In this document: piece by piece, positions 36,339 through 50,100 of the stretch
How positions within the stretch are numbered: the stretch's first letter is position 1
Layout: every line of letters starts with the position of its first letter
Source of the DNA: Gymnothorax reevesii
Lineage: Eukaryota; Chordata; Actinopteri; Anguilliformes; Muraenidae
Direction of reading: 5' to 3'
Length of the DNA stretch: 64,000 bases
Assembly: GCA_029721435.1 (NCBI GenBank)
Contig: CM056584.1
Location: 14,643,739-14,707,738, forward strand
Position numbers and translations under genes: made by a program
Notes under the pieces: model-generated
What the model was told of the DNA's origin: nothing
Databases searched by the model: none
What the model saw: the letters and a program-made list of their open reading frames with translations, nothing else

Positions 36339-37219
36339 TTTTTTTAAAGAAAAAAACCTTACTTTAAACTTTCCACACCCATTTCATCTCCAACCCCACT
36401 ATTCTTTTATCCCTGCTTATCCATCAGATTCTGTCATAAACCTCTGCCCCCCTTAAGGAATCTATCAGTACATCATATCACGGCTGCGCAGAACGGATGT
36501 AACGTCGCTAATTGACCCGGCTCAAGATAGACGCCTATCCTTAAACAGACAGGCACGATTTCTTCAGGTTGTGTGACCGGAGTGAGGCTGAAATTATTAG
36601 CATGTACTTTATTGATGACGTCTGAGTCTATTCTGGTATGCAATGCTTGATTCATCTGGAAATGACAGCAATTTCACCGTCATAAAGGAACGCTGATTAA
36701 TCAGACGAAAGCTCGCTTGGGGTCCACTATTCTTCAGGGGTCCTTTGTCATGACATTTTTTTCCAGTTGACAAGTATTTCAAATGGAATCTCATCTGTTT
36801 TAAAAAAAGTTTTACGGCGGCTGTGTGCTTTATGTGCAAGGAATAATCATATTTGGTTTTACGTAATTGTGGGATTCGTAAGAAAAACGTTGAGTAGCTT
36901 AACGACTTTGAGAGTCTTGTAGGCCCGATGAATTTTGACAGCCGGGTACTTTTTTTATGTTTTACACAAGGTGGCACTGCTGTGCTGGTGATTAATATAA
37001 CAACTTATCTGCGGTAAATAGACGTGATTATTAGTGCAATGATTATCATTGGAACATTTGCTATTCCTTGAAACCTCCTCACTTTCCTCACTGGCGTATG
37101 CGGATTGTACTGTGTGAAAATACATTAGAACCCAGACAGCTGACATCTTGCACTTGTGTATATTTCAGCTTTGCACAAAGCAAATCTTGTTTTCATAAAT
37201 ATGCGATGAAAGAACATAG

Positions 37220-37756
37220 TACTGTGCAAAAGTCTTTGGCACATTTAAAGTAGTTTCTTTGGGCGAATATGTTTGAAAAAATGATTAAAAGTTTCTACTA
37301 ACTGAAAAATTGTTAAACAGAGCTGTTGTCTGTTAAAAACTAATTCAAATCAATATTTGGTGTGACTACTCTTTGCCAAAAAAAAAATTGGGACACTGTC
37401 CTGTTGTGCTATAGTTTTATGAGATTGTTGGCTTTTTGCCTGTCCCAAACAGAGTGGAGAACTTGCCACTGTCTTCTGCGGACTGACTGTCTCACTTGCG
37501 TCTATCCCTCCAAGACATCGCAAACAGATATGATGGTGTTGACATCAAGGCTCTGTCAAAACTACAATATCTGTATTGGCTATGTTTAATGGAGTACAAA
37601 CATTTATTTTTGAATCTTTTCCTTAACTTAGCATTTGGAATGTCTAATTTACTTTTCATCTTCATGCACTCTAATATGGAAACAAAAAGTAAACATCTAA
37701 TACAGATTAGAATTTTTAAAAGTGCAGAGTTCCTAAGGCTTTTGCACAGCACTGTA
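37220..37756. mobile_element. TIR DNA element upstream of HID1
   Basis: The left end ctgtgcaaaagtctttggca and the right end (reverse complement ctgtgcaaaagccttaggaa) form imperfect terminal inverted repeats of about 28 bases, with TA at both edges. About 540 bases, no intact transposase. This terminal sequence is a widespread fish repeat; the superfamily is probably Tc1/mariner by its TA target. Confidence 0.7.
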
Positions 37757-38035
37757 TCCTTCAACTGGACATTTGCGGGGACTTTTGGCACTGTGCAGTA
37801 ATGAAAATGTTTATGTGTGTTCCGATAATCTAATTTAAAAAAGTTCTGGCTCGCCGGGAATTATGTTTGATACATTTCATTATTAAGTGACAACCATTAT
37901 GATTGGGACCCGGAAGTCGCTTATCTTGCATCCTGCTCTCAGCTGCAGTCGGCAAATTGGATGACGTACAAGCGCGTTGGATGGGGAGAGGACACAAAAC
38001 AGTAGCAGCGTCTTATTATTTGAAGGAAAGCTGAA
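37757..38035 (+). promoter_or_regulatory. HID1 proximal promoter and 5' UTR
   Basis: This stretch sits between a TIR element and the HID1 start codon. It contains gattgggacccggaagtcgc at 37,901-37,920, with a consensus ETS-type core ACCCGGAAGT and an adjacent ATTGG (inverted CCAAT). The transcription start is probably within about 100 bases of the ATG. This is inferred from motifs, not mapped. Confidence 0.5.
37887..37954 (+). repeat. 68-bp inverted repeat copy with ETS core, HID1 side
   Basis: This 68-base segment matches the reverse complement of 33985-34052 at 62 of 68 positions with no gaps. It contains ATTGGGACCCGGAAGTCGC and TTGCATCCTGCTCTCAGCTG. It lies 82-149 bases upstream of the HID1 ATG. 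Confidence 0.9.
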
Positions 38036-38101
38036 ATGGGATCGTCTGACTCAAAGCTGAACTTCAGAAAAGCGGTGATACAGCTAACAACCAAGACGCA
38101 G
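38036..38101 (+). CDS. hid1: HID1 exon 1 (residues 1-22)
   Basis: The ATG is followed by a Gly-Ser-Ser-Asp-Ser-Lys start that fits N-myristoylation. The exon ends in phase 0 before a gttggt donor. The start was chosen because it gives the conserved HID1 N-terminus. Confidence 0.95.
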
Positions 38102-41100
38102 GTTGGTTTATCGAAAAATGCTTTGGGGATGAAAAGAAAATAACGTTACGTGCATAAAATATCCAAGCCTTCGGCGAGCGCGCACTGCATGGTGGCAAAT
38201 GCCGTGTGCGTTGCAAACCTGTCTTCTATGATTTTGAATTGAAATCAGACTAAGTTAATATTTCTCGAGGATCACCTCTAAATGGTAGTACTGCATTCGA
38301 ATGGTGATATTAATTGTACATTTGCGTCTGTGATCGCGTTTGAAAATATTCCAGACGTTATTTAAGCTATAACTTGCTATTATACCGGCTACGTGCATGC
38401 AAAATATTGGAAGGGAGCCGATATTTCGGTCATTTTCATGGTTTCTCCAAACGAACTAACCTGTGTTTGCCAAACATTTTCCCAGGCTGAGCCTGAGCTT
38501 AGTTGGCTTTCACGAGGCTACGCAGCTCACGATTATCCGAAATACCGAAGGTTCGTTATTTATCTAAATGCACACTCACTTAATGTAGAATTCTGACGCA
38601 AATGAATTTCTTATTATGCCGATTCATTTTGTTGCGTGGAGAAAAAAAATGTTGGAAATGGATAGCAGGTGACGTTTTTTTTCCTGTATAGTGCACGTCA
38701 ACATCACATCATCTGAATGCCCCCCCGATGGATGAAATCTGGCTCCTGCAGTACACCCGTTTCTTCTCAAAGGCCTTGCGTGTTCTTTTCCGTCTTTTGA
38801 CTCATGGTCTCATCTGAAAAAGCCAGGGACCGTTATTGATCTGTAATTGTGCGATGGTGATCTTATCGCCTGGATTTTGCCGTTGTTCTATAATGCATAC
38901 ACTCTCTCATTATCGATGGACGTACGTCTCTTATTGTGTAGCCTTTTACTTGTTTAATTTCCAGTAAAAGTTTACATAGATTTATCTCTGATTTTCTTGG
39001 GTACATACTTTACAAATCATAAATTTGCTCATACCAGAACCCTGAATTTCCATATAGGCCATTTTGAATATTATTACGGTTTGGACATCTTATGTGGGGC
39101 TCTTGTCTCCTGTAATCGCGTGTGCTTCACTTGGGCGAAATGCAAATAAAATGGGTCGAAATTCGGAGGGATAAGTGTTGTTTTTTCCCCCTCCAGCCTG
39201 TGGAAGCCACAGATGATGCGTTCTGGGATCAGTTCTGGGCAGATACTGCCACCTCTGTCCAAGATGTGTTTGCACTTGTGCCAGCAGCTGAGATTCGGGC
39301 TGTTCGTGAGGAATCGCCATCCAACTTGGCCACCCTCTGTTACAAGGTATGACGCTGGCTTGAACCAAATAGTTTTAACATGACTTTCGGTCATACAGGT
39401 GGAACAGCAGTAAATTGCTTCTACAAGATGTAGGTGAAGGTTGGGCTGGAAAGTATACCAATTTTATATCCATATTGTGGTATAAAATATTGTGTGGGAT
39501 TTTGGATATTGTAAGATTGAGTTATGACACTACTGGTGTTGCTTTTTTGGTTTCAAAGGCTGTTTCACAGCAAATAAAGGAAGAGTTTGTTTCCAAAAAA
39601 CAATATATCCATTTTACTCATTTTGAGTAAATCAGCTTTTTCTATGTTGGCGCCCATTGCATTTTATGGAAAACACAAACTCATACCTTGAAAAAATACA
39701 CCTTTATAGTATGAATTTCTAAAAATGGATTCTTTGACCATGTGTTTTAAGAAGCGCAGGGCTTTCGCTCCATGGTATTATCTCAATTTTTGTCATTTTG
39801 GCACTTATTGTGTATTGGAAACAAACTCTTCAAGTACAGTTTTATGGAAAAAAATTAGACTGTATTAGCAATTTCCAATCCCTGTTTGGTCATCATATCC
39901 ACCTGACTAATGACAATTTTGATAAACAGTCATTGTGAAAATATTTTTCGAAGCACTAATATTTATCCTTGCTTTATTGCCTCATCGATATTGAGGTATT
40001 CGGTCAAAATACAGTGATATATGACTTTGTCCGTATTGCCCAGCCCTCAGTGATTGGAACTCTCATTGCTATAGTATATCGTAGTTGATGAGTAGTAAAT
40101 CATAAAATTAACTTAAACTCACCTGCAGGGGTTGTGAGTTGTGTTTTTTTTTTTTGGGCGGGGGGGGGGGGGCTTCATGTCTGAGTTTTGAATTCTCGTC
40201 TTGCTTGCATGAAAGAACACGCGTGCAGAGGTTTGTTCTACTAAGCAGGCGCGATAAAGAAAAAATGGCTGTGAGTTCTTGTGGGTTTTGTACATTCTGT
40301 GAGTAGTGGTTATTGGTTTGTATTGTATAATTTGCAGATAGTGGAATGATTTTGAACTAATTGGGGAAAGTGAGGTCTTGTGTGCTTCAAAATGGATGCA
40401 GTTTCTTGCGGCACAAGTTTACAGCCTGTGTGAAGTCTAGTGCTTTTGTTTTTCTCTGGAGATTCAAGTCTCTGAATTGGTTCTCATAATGGTTGACTGA
40501 CATTCTGTGAGAAACAGCACCTGCATCAGTTACAGTTATAGCCATGTCCCATATTTTCCATCGGTTTCATTTTTGCCTGTCAAGGAAGCAATTAAATCAA
40601 CACACAAGTTTTGAATTTACTTTCATCATTTCGATTATCTTTTAAATCTGGATTGATTCAGTCAATGGCTTTAACTGAGTGTGAGTCCAGTATAGCTGTT
40701 GCCTGCAAGCAAGAGACAAACTGTTTTTGCAGACCAGGACAGGAAATGGGCTGGTGCTTCCGACTTCCTGTTTCTCACTGGAAGTTCCTTGAGAGTTGCC
40801 CATAAGGAGGAAAACCGAAGGATACTGTGTCTCAAAACCAGGCACTGTCTTTTTTTTTTTTTTTTACTTTTACAAATATGAAGCTTTTAACGGATACTGG
40901 ATTATGATTTTACTAATGCTTCAGTCTTTCTTCTGCTATCCAATATAGCCTTAGAATCCAGATGCTTGTGGTTTGGACTTTATTATTGTTGTAATGCTGG
41001 ACCAGTGCATTTTTTTCGAAGTACTATTGGCAAAACACCATCTAGGATTCAAACCTGAAAACCTCCTGGTTATGAGATTGCAGTTCCCTATAAGTGTAGT

Positions 41101-44100
41101 TTTCTTTGTATCAAAAAACTGTTGGTTGCTTACTGGAGCAGTTTGCGTATAGATACTTGTTGTGCTCCATCTAAGACTTAACCTGCGGCCCAAAAGTTAC
41201 CGGTTTTTGCTTCATTGTCCCTGTAACTCTGTGTGCTGTTGATCCCATCTAGATTTTTCAGTTTTGAGCTCAATGATGGGATAGACGGTGCATATTGGTT
41301 TATGGTGTTTCCTTTTTTGCAACTGCTTTCATATATTATCTATGAAATGCTCAGAATATTTCACTAAATATTTTGTGTACCTTGTTACGGTTTACTTTGC
41401 ATGATGCATCCTGGTTTGATTCTGGGACAATGCAAGATGTTTCGGAGAAGTTCACCTCTAACCCTCAAATGGAACCAGTCTGTTTATTTACAAAGAGAGA
41501 GGATTGATGTTGATAGTACTTGTCCAGATGGGGTTACTGCTTTATGATAGTGCTGTCTTTGCCTTATCCCAACTACCAGGTTTATTTTGCATTGTGTAAA
41601 TGTTAGATTTTGTTTTTGGAAGCATTTCCTCAATATCATGATGTGTTGTCTTTTTGGAAACATGATCTCATTGAGAATAGGTTAGTCTCTACAATAAATG
41701 TTAATCTGATTCTGGACTGTTAGATATGCAAAGATGATGTAAGCAAGATCACTGATGCTGCTGCTTTGTTTTGACGATGTCTTTATTTGGTGATTGGGTA
41801 CTCATCTTTGTTCTTTGACTGCATAACACGCTCAGTGGAGTTGGGAGACCTCTAAATACAGGCTCCCTCCTGTGCGACATTAAGTGTAGATGCGTAAATC
41901 TCCACACTCTGCTGTACACAATATTGATTCACTCATCCTCAAATTGCATTCATTTTAACCAGCTATTCAACAATGACTAAAATCCACTACAAAGCAAGGG
42001 ATTGATAGCTCTTGCCTAAACAGCATACATGTGGAGTCCTTAAACTTCACAAATGCATATAATTGAGAAATTGTAGGCTGTACCAGCCAGGGGCATGTCT
42101 TCAACTACCCAGAGAGTTTTTGACTCATATAGAGCCACAGTAGCAGTGGACATTTTCCAGATTTGAAATGATGAGTAAATTTCCTCCGTTCTATTACCAC
42201 AAAAAAGCCTATGCTCGTTCCTTCACCCATGTGCACTGTGCATCTTGCGAACGGTTCATGTGTTCTTTCTTACAGTGATGGTCAACAAAGTGGTGTATAA
42301 ACTCTGGTCCTGAAGGGTGGCTGGTCTAGGCATATTTCTATGGTCTGCTGCGCTCTGTTATAGCAGGAGCCCTGTGAAAATGCCATCTTTAATGTGGAAA
42401 AATGACTAAAGCACTTCCCTCATTTTTTATGGACATTCACTTTGAGTTTTTACAAGGTTTTCCCCTGCCTGGACAAATAAAGCTCGCAGCCCAGTGTTGT
42501 AATGTTTAACAGTGGTGGCTAATAAATAGTTTGAATGCCGTGCCTGCGGGTGTAAATGTGTGTTCACGCGTGTATGAAGACGTGCGTTTGTAACGTGGTG
42601 CCTCTCCCTCAGGCCGTAGAGAAACTGGTTCAGGCGGCGGACTCTGGCTGCCCCTCGGAGCAGGAGAAGCAGATCGCGCTGAACTGCGCGCGCCTCCTCA
42701 CCCGCATACTTCCCTACATCTTCGAGGACCCGGACTGGAGGGGGTTCTTCTGGTCCACTGTACCTGGTGCAGGGCAGGCTGGGGTAAGTGTAGGCTGCAG
42801 GGGTAAGAGTAGGGGTGAGATATTTTTTTTTTGGAATGGGGGGCATGTATGCTATATTCGGTCCATTTAACTCCAGAAACCCTAACTTGTCATTATGTCC
42901 CCCAGAAATTGTGTGTGCGTGTGTGTGCGTGTGTGTGCGCGCGTGCGCGCCCGATGGCGTTCTCACCATTTCCGGACCATAATTCAGAAAACGTTTGATA
43001 TATTCCCATGAAAATTTGCAACAGGTCATGCAGATGTGCCCTTTGCTATTTTGAGGTAATTAACTTTTCTACTGGAAAGTTGAATTGGAAAGTTCCATCG
43101 GCTCTACCTGGGGTTACCTTCCCTGCTGTCTGAGTTTGAACACTGCCAGCATTGTACTGGGCCCTTTTGTGTGATTGGAGCAGGCTGAGTCTAAAAGCGT
43201 CCTAAAGTTACATTGAGAGACCACATGGACACTTGCACTCCCTGTCTCAGCGTTTCAGAGAGAGAACATTGGACAGGAAGGCTCTTGTGAAAGAGTGATG
43301 TGTTTGATGTTTAATATGGGTTGAACACAGCATGAAAAAGCTCTTGAGACCATCCCTCTGGTGTGCCTGTGTTCACCACCGTGCTGCACTGTCTCTGAAG
43401 CTCAATCCTGCTTATTTTGGGGTTCATTGTGATATAAAGAGCCTTGTCTATTTTCTTTGGGATTTCACTCTGTCACAAATGGAATCCAATTACCAAAAAT
43501 CTTATCAGCGCTGAGTTGGCTAATGCTCCCTCTGCTGCCGTTTTTTTTTTTTTTTTTTTTGTTTTGTTTGTGTGCTTGGCTCTTCATTTCTTAGATCCCT
43601 GAGAAATGTTAATTCAGATCTGAATATTTACATGTTTCTGTCAAGTAGCTGCTTTCTCAGTAGAAGCTGAATATGAACCTTTTGATTTCATCTCCTTTTA
43701 CCCTCGGCTCTGTTTTTGTGCGGTTTTTTTTTTTTTTTTGATGCCAGGAACAGTTTTTGCATCTCTCTGCTTGCTTGCTGAACTTGGCTGGATAGGGAGG
43801 GCTGCGATGCGGCTGATGGGGGTTTTTTTTTTTTTTTTTCTTCTCTTTTTTCCTTCTCCTGTCCCTGGTTTTGGAATGGGGCTCGGTCACTGAGCCCTTG
43901 GGCCCTCTCTGCTGCCCCCTCTGGCTATGAAGAGAATTGTTGGAATTGTAGTCTGGGAATAGTGTGGCACTGATGTTGCATGGATGCTTGGGCTTTTGCC
44001 TGAAACAGAAATGGGGATTATCATTTCATCTCATTTCCTGATCCTGATCCCCCCCCCACCCACCAGAGTTAGTGGTGATTGTGAGCGTTTTAGCTAGGTT

Positions 44101-47100
44101 TAAACCTGCCCTTTTGTTCTATGAGGATTCAGAGGGACTCTGTTATCCTGTGGGTTGGTTAAATGGCATGTCCATGCTTTGGCTGCTTTAAATTTATCCC
44201 TGTATCAAAGCAGGGCTGCATGATGTGAGGGGAAAAAATGCAATTTTCAATTAATGAAATGGATAGTGCGTAAGTGATATCTCCAGGGTTAATGCGTGAA
44301 GTCAGTTTGAACTAGTTTTACACTTAAAACGGGAAATAAAGCATATCTACGTTGCCTGTGGTTCTTGTACTTGCTGGGTAAACACATTGTGTATGTATTA
44401 AAGTGGACCAGCTGCGTAGAGGGTGCTTTAAGTTTCAGGGATAATTTGGCCTTCGGATGTCAGCTGCAGTCAAACCTGCAGTGAGAGAATCACGTGCATA
44501 CATATAGTATCTCTGCTTTGCGTCTCCATTCTGTAAAACTGAAGTAAATTGAGACCATTTCAGTATTGCAACCTTGACAATATGCCTATTGCAATAAGCA
44601 AACATGCATTATTGATTAAAATGTGATATATTGTGCATCCCCATATTGAAGCAATCTGTGCATAAGACCAGCGTGTATCAGGCATTTTAGAACCACAGCA
44701 TAACCTCAGAGGTCAGCTTGGTCACAGTTGGGTTGCATTTTTCTGGACTTCATACCAGCTATAGAAAATGACTCTCTGATCGTTTTCCAACATTTTATGC
44801 ATCCAGCACTGACATTGGACACTCAGTCTGATTTTATAGGATCCAAGGAATAATGGGAGAATCATTTGACATCCTTTATCCATATTCTTCACAGTTCTGG
44901 ATATTCATTTCATTTTTTGGTGCCCATCACTACACAAGGGCATGTGCCAGTAGCACTCGTCATGCTACAGTTTCCCATTGAAGTAGGGCTGCGCGATATA
45001 GACAAAAGCAAATACTGCAATATTTTTCACCAATTGTCTCTATTGGTATTGTGAGACTTGCTGTACTATTGGAACTTTCAGAAAATATTCCCATCTATGT
45101 AATGTTGATCATATCCATTTTACTCATGCCTGTTTATGACCAGGCAGGTACAGACAAAGCTAACACACTCTGAGTGCAGACAACTGCATCGCTTTACAAT
45201 AATACAGCCTTTAAAACCAGAGAAGATGACAACTTATGTCATGTCAGAATATTGCAATATCCAAAATCCTCAATGATATTTTATATTGTGATTTCAATGT
45301 AACATGGATCTATTGCCTAGCCCTATATTGAAACATCTCCCTGACAGAGGACCTTCGCATGATTCTTAATATGGACTTGCAGGTGCCTGAGTGACTTGCA
45401 GGGGCCTCTTACGCATGATGACGCGATCATTCTGGCTTATCGGACCCGTCCAGTCCTTGGGTGACGATCGAGGAAACAAGACTTCATTTTATCGGGGCTA
45501 TTGGCCACTGTCTGTGTCAACATACTTTGGATTTTATTCCACATAGTGCCTTAACAGGAGCCGTTGCTCAGCAACTGCAGAATTGCCTATGTCGGACAGG
45601 GAATGGTGACCCTTTTAACTACCTCACATGCGCGCAAAAAAATAAATAAATAAATCGACTGCTAATTTATGAGGGACTAGGGTATATGTCACAAACTTGC
45701 ATACTGTTGGTCGACGAAGTACCTGCTATCAGTCATTCGACTGAGGAGGTTCATGAATCATCCAGTTGTGTAAATGCATGGCAAGTAAAAATGCTAGTTT
45801 CAAATGTTGTCAGTACGGACATCTGTTGGCAGTAAGGTTCCTGAGAAGCTTCTCTTTCCCGTTTATGCTGGCAGCAGCTGTCTCTTTATTGCCTACAGTC
45901 TACAGCCAATGGGAGGGGGTGGGTTTAGAGCTGCCATTGTTGTCCTCCCCATGGGGCGAGTCAGGGCCTTTGTGCCATTGTGAACTAGTGCTGGCTGCAT
46001 GGTGGCAGCCTGAGGCGGGTGGTGTGAGTATCCCAGGATGCACCAAGGGGATTGCAAGTGCCGTGAGGCTGTTTTTTTCCTTTGTGTCACAATCTATTCT
46101 CATTCTGGCTTTACACCTGGGACCTTTTAAAATAATGTGCGAAGATGGGGGTGTGGAGTACAGAGCTTAACATGAACAGGGAAATTATCTAGTGGCAGTC
46201 ATGATGAGGGAGATCATTGCCTTTTACTGTTCGCACTAATAAGGTATGAGGTTCAAAAGTAATCATTAATGTGACGGCACAGACCTCATATGGGTCTTCA
46301 AACATCAGCTCTCCTGTGATCTGGAAAAACCTAATAAGTTTATAAGTGGCAAAGATCTCAGAATTGAACAAAAAATTTTAGGTTTTGGACTTTTCCTAAC
46401 AGGAAAAAAATGATAGAAACTTGATTTGGAAACTTCAAATGACATTACTAGCGAGTGTTTTAAGATTTTCACCATTCTTCATCACTGCAAATGAAGGTTA
46501 AAGTCCGTTTCTACCAGAAGTGACACACGTACTAGGTTTTTCCCGATCACAGGAGAGCTACAAGCTGGCTTCTAGAACCGTTTTACCGTGCACTAAAATG
46601 GCAGAAACGTCAATCTATATGGGTTTTGTAAATAATGTATGAAAGCATAAAGCTAAAAATGTTGCTGCAAGCATACAACTGTAATCGATTTAATGATGCA
46701 CTTTGCTTTTATTAGTGATATTGAAGCGTTTTGCAGATGTGCCCAATGTATTATGGGCGGTGGACTCTGACCAGCCAGAGCCAACTGTGAAATATGGGGG
46801 AAGACTATTCTACTCTCCGCCTGCGGTTACCTCCTCTCCCGCCTGTGTGTGAACACTGACTGCACTGAACGCAACTCTTTCCTGTGACTGAACCAGTCTG
46901 AATCTAGAGGGTCCTTAGATTGACACAGAGGGACTGCAGGGACACTATATCTCAGCCTATCGAAGTTGCCACATTGGACAGGAAGGCTGGAATCCTGTGT
47001 CGGAGAGGTTTGCTCTTGTTTAATACTGATGAAGAGGTTCTTGGAGACTGTTTCCGATGTGCCTGTGCTTATCGCCATGATTCACGGGCTCTGCCGCGGA

Positions 47101-50100
47101 GCCGTGTGTATTTTTGGAGTTGGTTGTAATATGAACAGCCTTTTCTGCTCCCGAGGGGATTTACTCTGCAAAACCCAATTCAGCAGAGACAGTTATGTAA
47201 ATTGAAGGCTTTGCCTTCAGATCCTGTGATGTTTCAGTGCTGAGTTTTTCTCTGCTGGACAGGTCTGTGAACGCTTACTTCATACTTCCTGGTCTTAACC
47301 CTCGTCCAACCAGATTTTTTCCTATCGCACAAAAATGTTAAGATATGATCTAATGTTCTAGGAAGTTGTTTATTCATCCTTTGTGCTAATTTTCATGGAA
47401 AAAAAACGATGAGGGTACCTCACCCCCCGGGGGTAGGGTAGGCCGTCAAAGTCGAAGGGGGGGGATGCCACCAGCATCAGTTTTAGTCTGTTTTTGATAA
47501 AAAATATCCTTACGAGTTAGTTGCAAATGGTATGCTATTATTAAGTTCATTGAGCTTGAAACATTGTAGACCACACTGATTGTCATCCTTATTGATTTTT
47601 TGATGTAGCTTGTCCTTGTAAATTTTTATTTTATTTTTTTTTTAAATGTTTTGGTCAACATGTGTCATTTTACTAATTAGTGACATCATTGTAATGTACA
47701 TTTATTGCATTACTGTTACTCCTTGGTATGTAACGATATGCATGATGCGAATATTGTTTACAGTGGCACTGGTATAGCACATGTACAGCAGTGGATAGTT
47801 GCTTATCTTCACCTAATATTGAGGAGGGGAAATATGTAACAGATAAAATTGAGGGGAAAATATGAGGGGGAAAAACAAGGATTTTTGTGGGTCCCCCCCC
47901 CCTCCAGATATGACCTCTATGATGACTCATTGTGATGTCACAGTGCTGAAGTTTGTGATGTTTGATTCTTGTTTTGAAAGAGAATACATGTACCAGACAT
48001 ATTACTGATATTGTGAGCCTTGTTCTATCATAAGGAAAAACAAAGTAAAGAGAATGTGAAAAATGTTCAGAAAACAATTTGTTTTCCTTTTGTGCGTGTT
48101 TTTTCCTAAAATGAGTTATGACATCATAGTAATGTCTAATTTATATTACTCATGAGTTTATAACATGTATACAATTAATATTCTAGTATTAAATGTATCA
48201 GTAGTCCTAGAGGTTACGGGAAGTTGCTCATTTTCAGCCAAAACTGACAGAAATCCATGTTTTTAATATTTTTATTTTGATTTTTTTTTTCCTAATATGG
48301 TGTTAGTTATAACGTCAATATGATGTCATAATGTTGAAATGTGTTTCATTTGTACTTGATTTGAAGAGAGGACATCTGTAGCTGTACACTGATCCCAAAC
48401 AAGATGATGTTTTTCGCTTGATTTCAAAATAATCGGGGTTGTATTAGAAAAACCCTTGGTTGTTTCCCAGTTAACCTTCAACTCTGCCAATCCCATAAAC
48501 ATGTTTGTCAAAATGTAGCTGATTTATTCATACTCTTTTATACAGTTAATGATTCAAATCTATGGAACGCTTGGCCAATTTTTAAATTCGAGTGGGGATC
48601 CCAAGGTTTCCAAAAATCCCAAATACATTACCGCTCAAGTTTGGGATCACTTGGAAATTTTCTTGTTTTCCATGGATACGCACATGAAATTAGTCTGAAT
48701 CGGAAATATAGCAAATGGACAGAACATGCTGACTTTGTCTGAATTAGAAATAATGATTTTAGTGGAAAATGATGAATATGTACTTAAAACTTTGCCTTCA
48801 TCAAAAAAAAAACCCACCTTCACTGTTGATACTGAAACTGGTGATTGACGGGAACTATTTAGCGCAGCTGCTAGTTGACAACCTGAGAGGCATCTTTGTC
48901 TTAAACTACACACTCAGATATTTGTCTTCTTGCACAGTTGTGCATCGGGGCCTCCCACTCCTTTTTTCTGTCCTTGTTAGTGCCAGTTTGTGCTGCTCTC
49001 TGAAGGGAGTAGTTGACAGCATGGTAAGAGATTTTAAGTTTTAAATTTCCCACATTGAATAGCCTTCTTTTCTAAGCACAACAATAGACTGACGGGACTC
49101 TAAAGGAAGTTCTTTCTTTCTGGCTATTTTGAGCCTGTAAACAAATAAACAACTGCTGATGCTTCAGGTACTAAACCAACCTCAAGAATACCATGGTCCC
49201 TGTTGCGCTCCCTTATTAGTTCAACGGTTTTCAGCTGTGCAACACATTTGCAGAAGGGTTTTCTAATAATCAATTAGCCTTAAAAAATGCTTGAATTCAA
49301 TTACCCGCCATGCCAGGAGGTTGATTCAGAGGACTGACAGTTGCTGATAATAGGCCTCTATGCAAAAATGTAGATCATTCTTTGAAAATCGTCTGATTAA
49401 TTTTAATTGTTTGTGAAATGGATTAAAATGTATTTTTCTTTGGAAAACAAAGAAATTTGCAAGTGATCCCAAATTTATGAGCGGTAGTGTATGTCCAATG
49501 GAAATATAGGAAAATGTATATAAAATGATGAACAAGGTCTAGATATGTCCTATATGATTTGATCTCATGCCCTTTAAAAACACTGCTCCCTGGGATTGAT
49601 TTTTCACTCAATACAAGTATGGTTTAGCTCCAGCGAAGCGCTGTAACCAGCGGATACAGAATATATGTGTGACATATCTCTGCGATATGGAAAATAAATG
49701 CTTTTTATCACCCCTCGGTCCTGAAAGAGGCTGTGGGGTATTCTCATCACACACGGCATCCCACTGTCCGTCTGACCGTCCCTCTGTCTGTCCATCCACA
49801 TTTGATTCCGTGCGATAGCTGAAAAATGCCATCGCCGATCATTGCGATTTTGGGTGAGGACATCGGGGAACGGTTACTAAACAAGCCTATCGTTTTCGAT
49901 TGCCATCCGAAATCAAATATGGCTGCCACAGCCACCATATTGAACTTCCATTCCACACGAGAACTCCAAAATGCTTCAGTCAATCAAAGTCATTTTTACT
50001 GTGTTGCTTGGTCTTGTGTACCTAATGGAAATCTAAGGCTTTTCATGGCGCTTGGATGTTCAGTATGGCTGCCACAGCCGCCATCTTGTACAGCGCCCTC

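Noticed and set aside
41030..41210. tRNA-like segments (minus-strand ggtttgaatcc and a second cgcaggttaagtc)
   Set aside because: No matching A box at the right distance and no cloverleaf. At most a worn SINE fragment, too weak to list.
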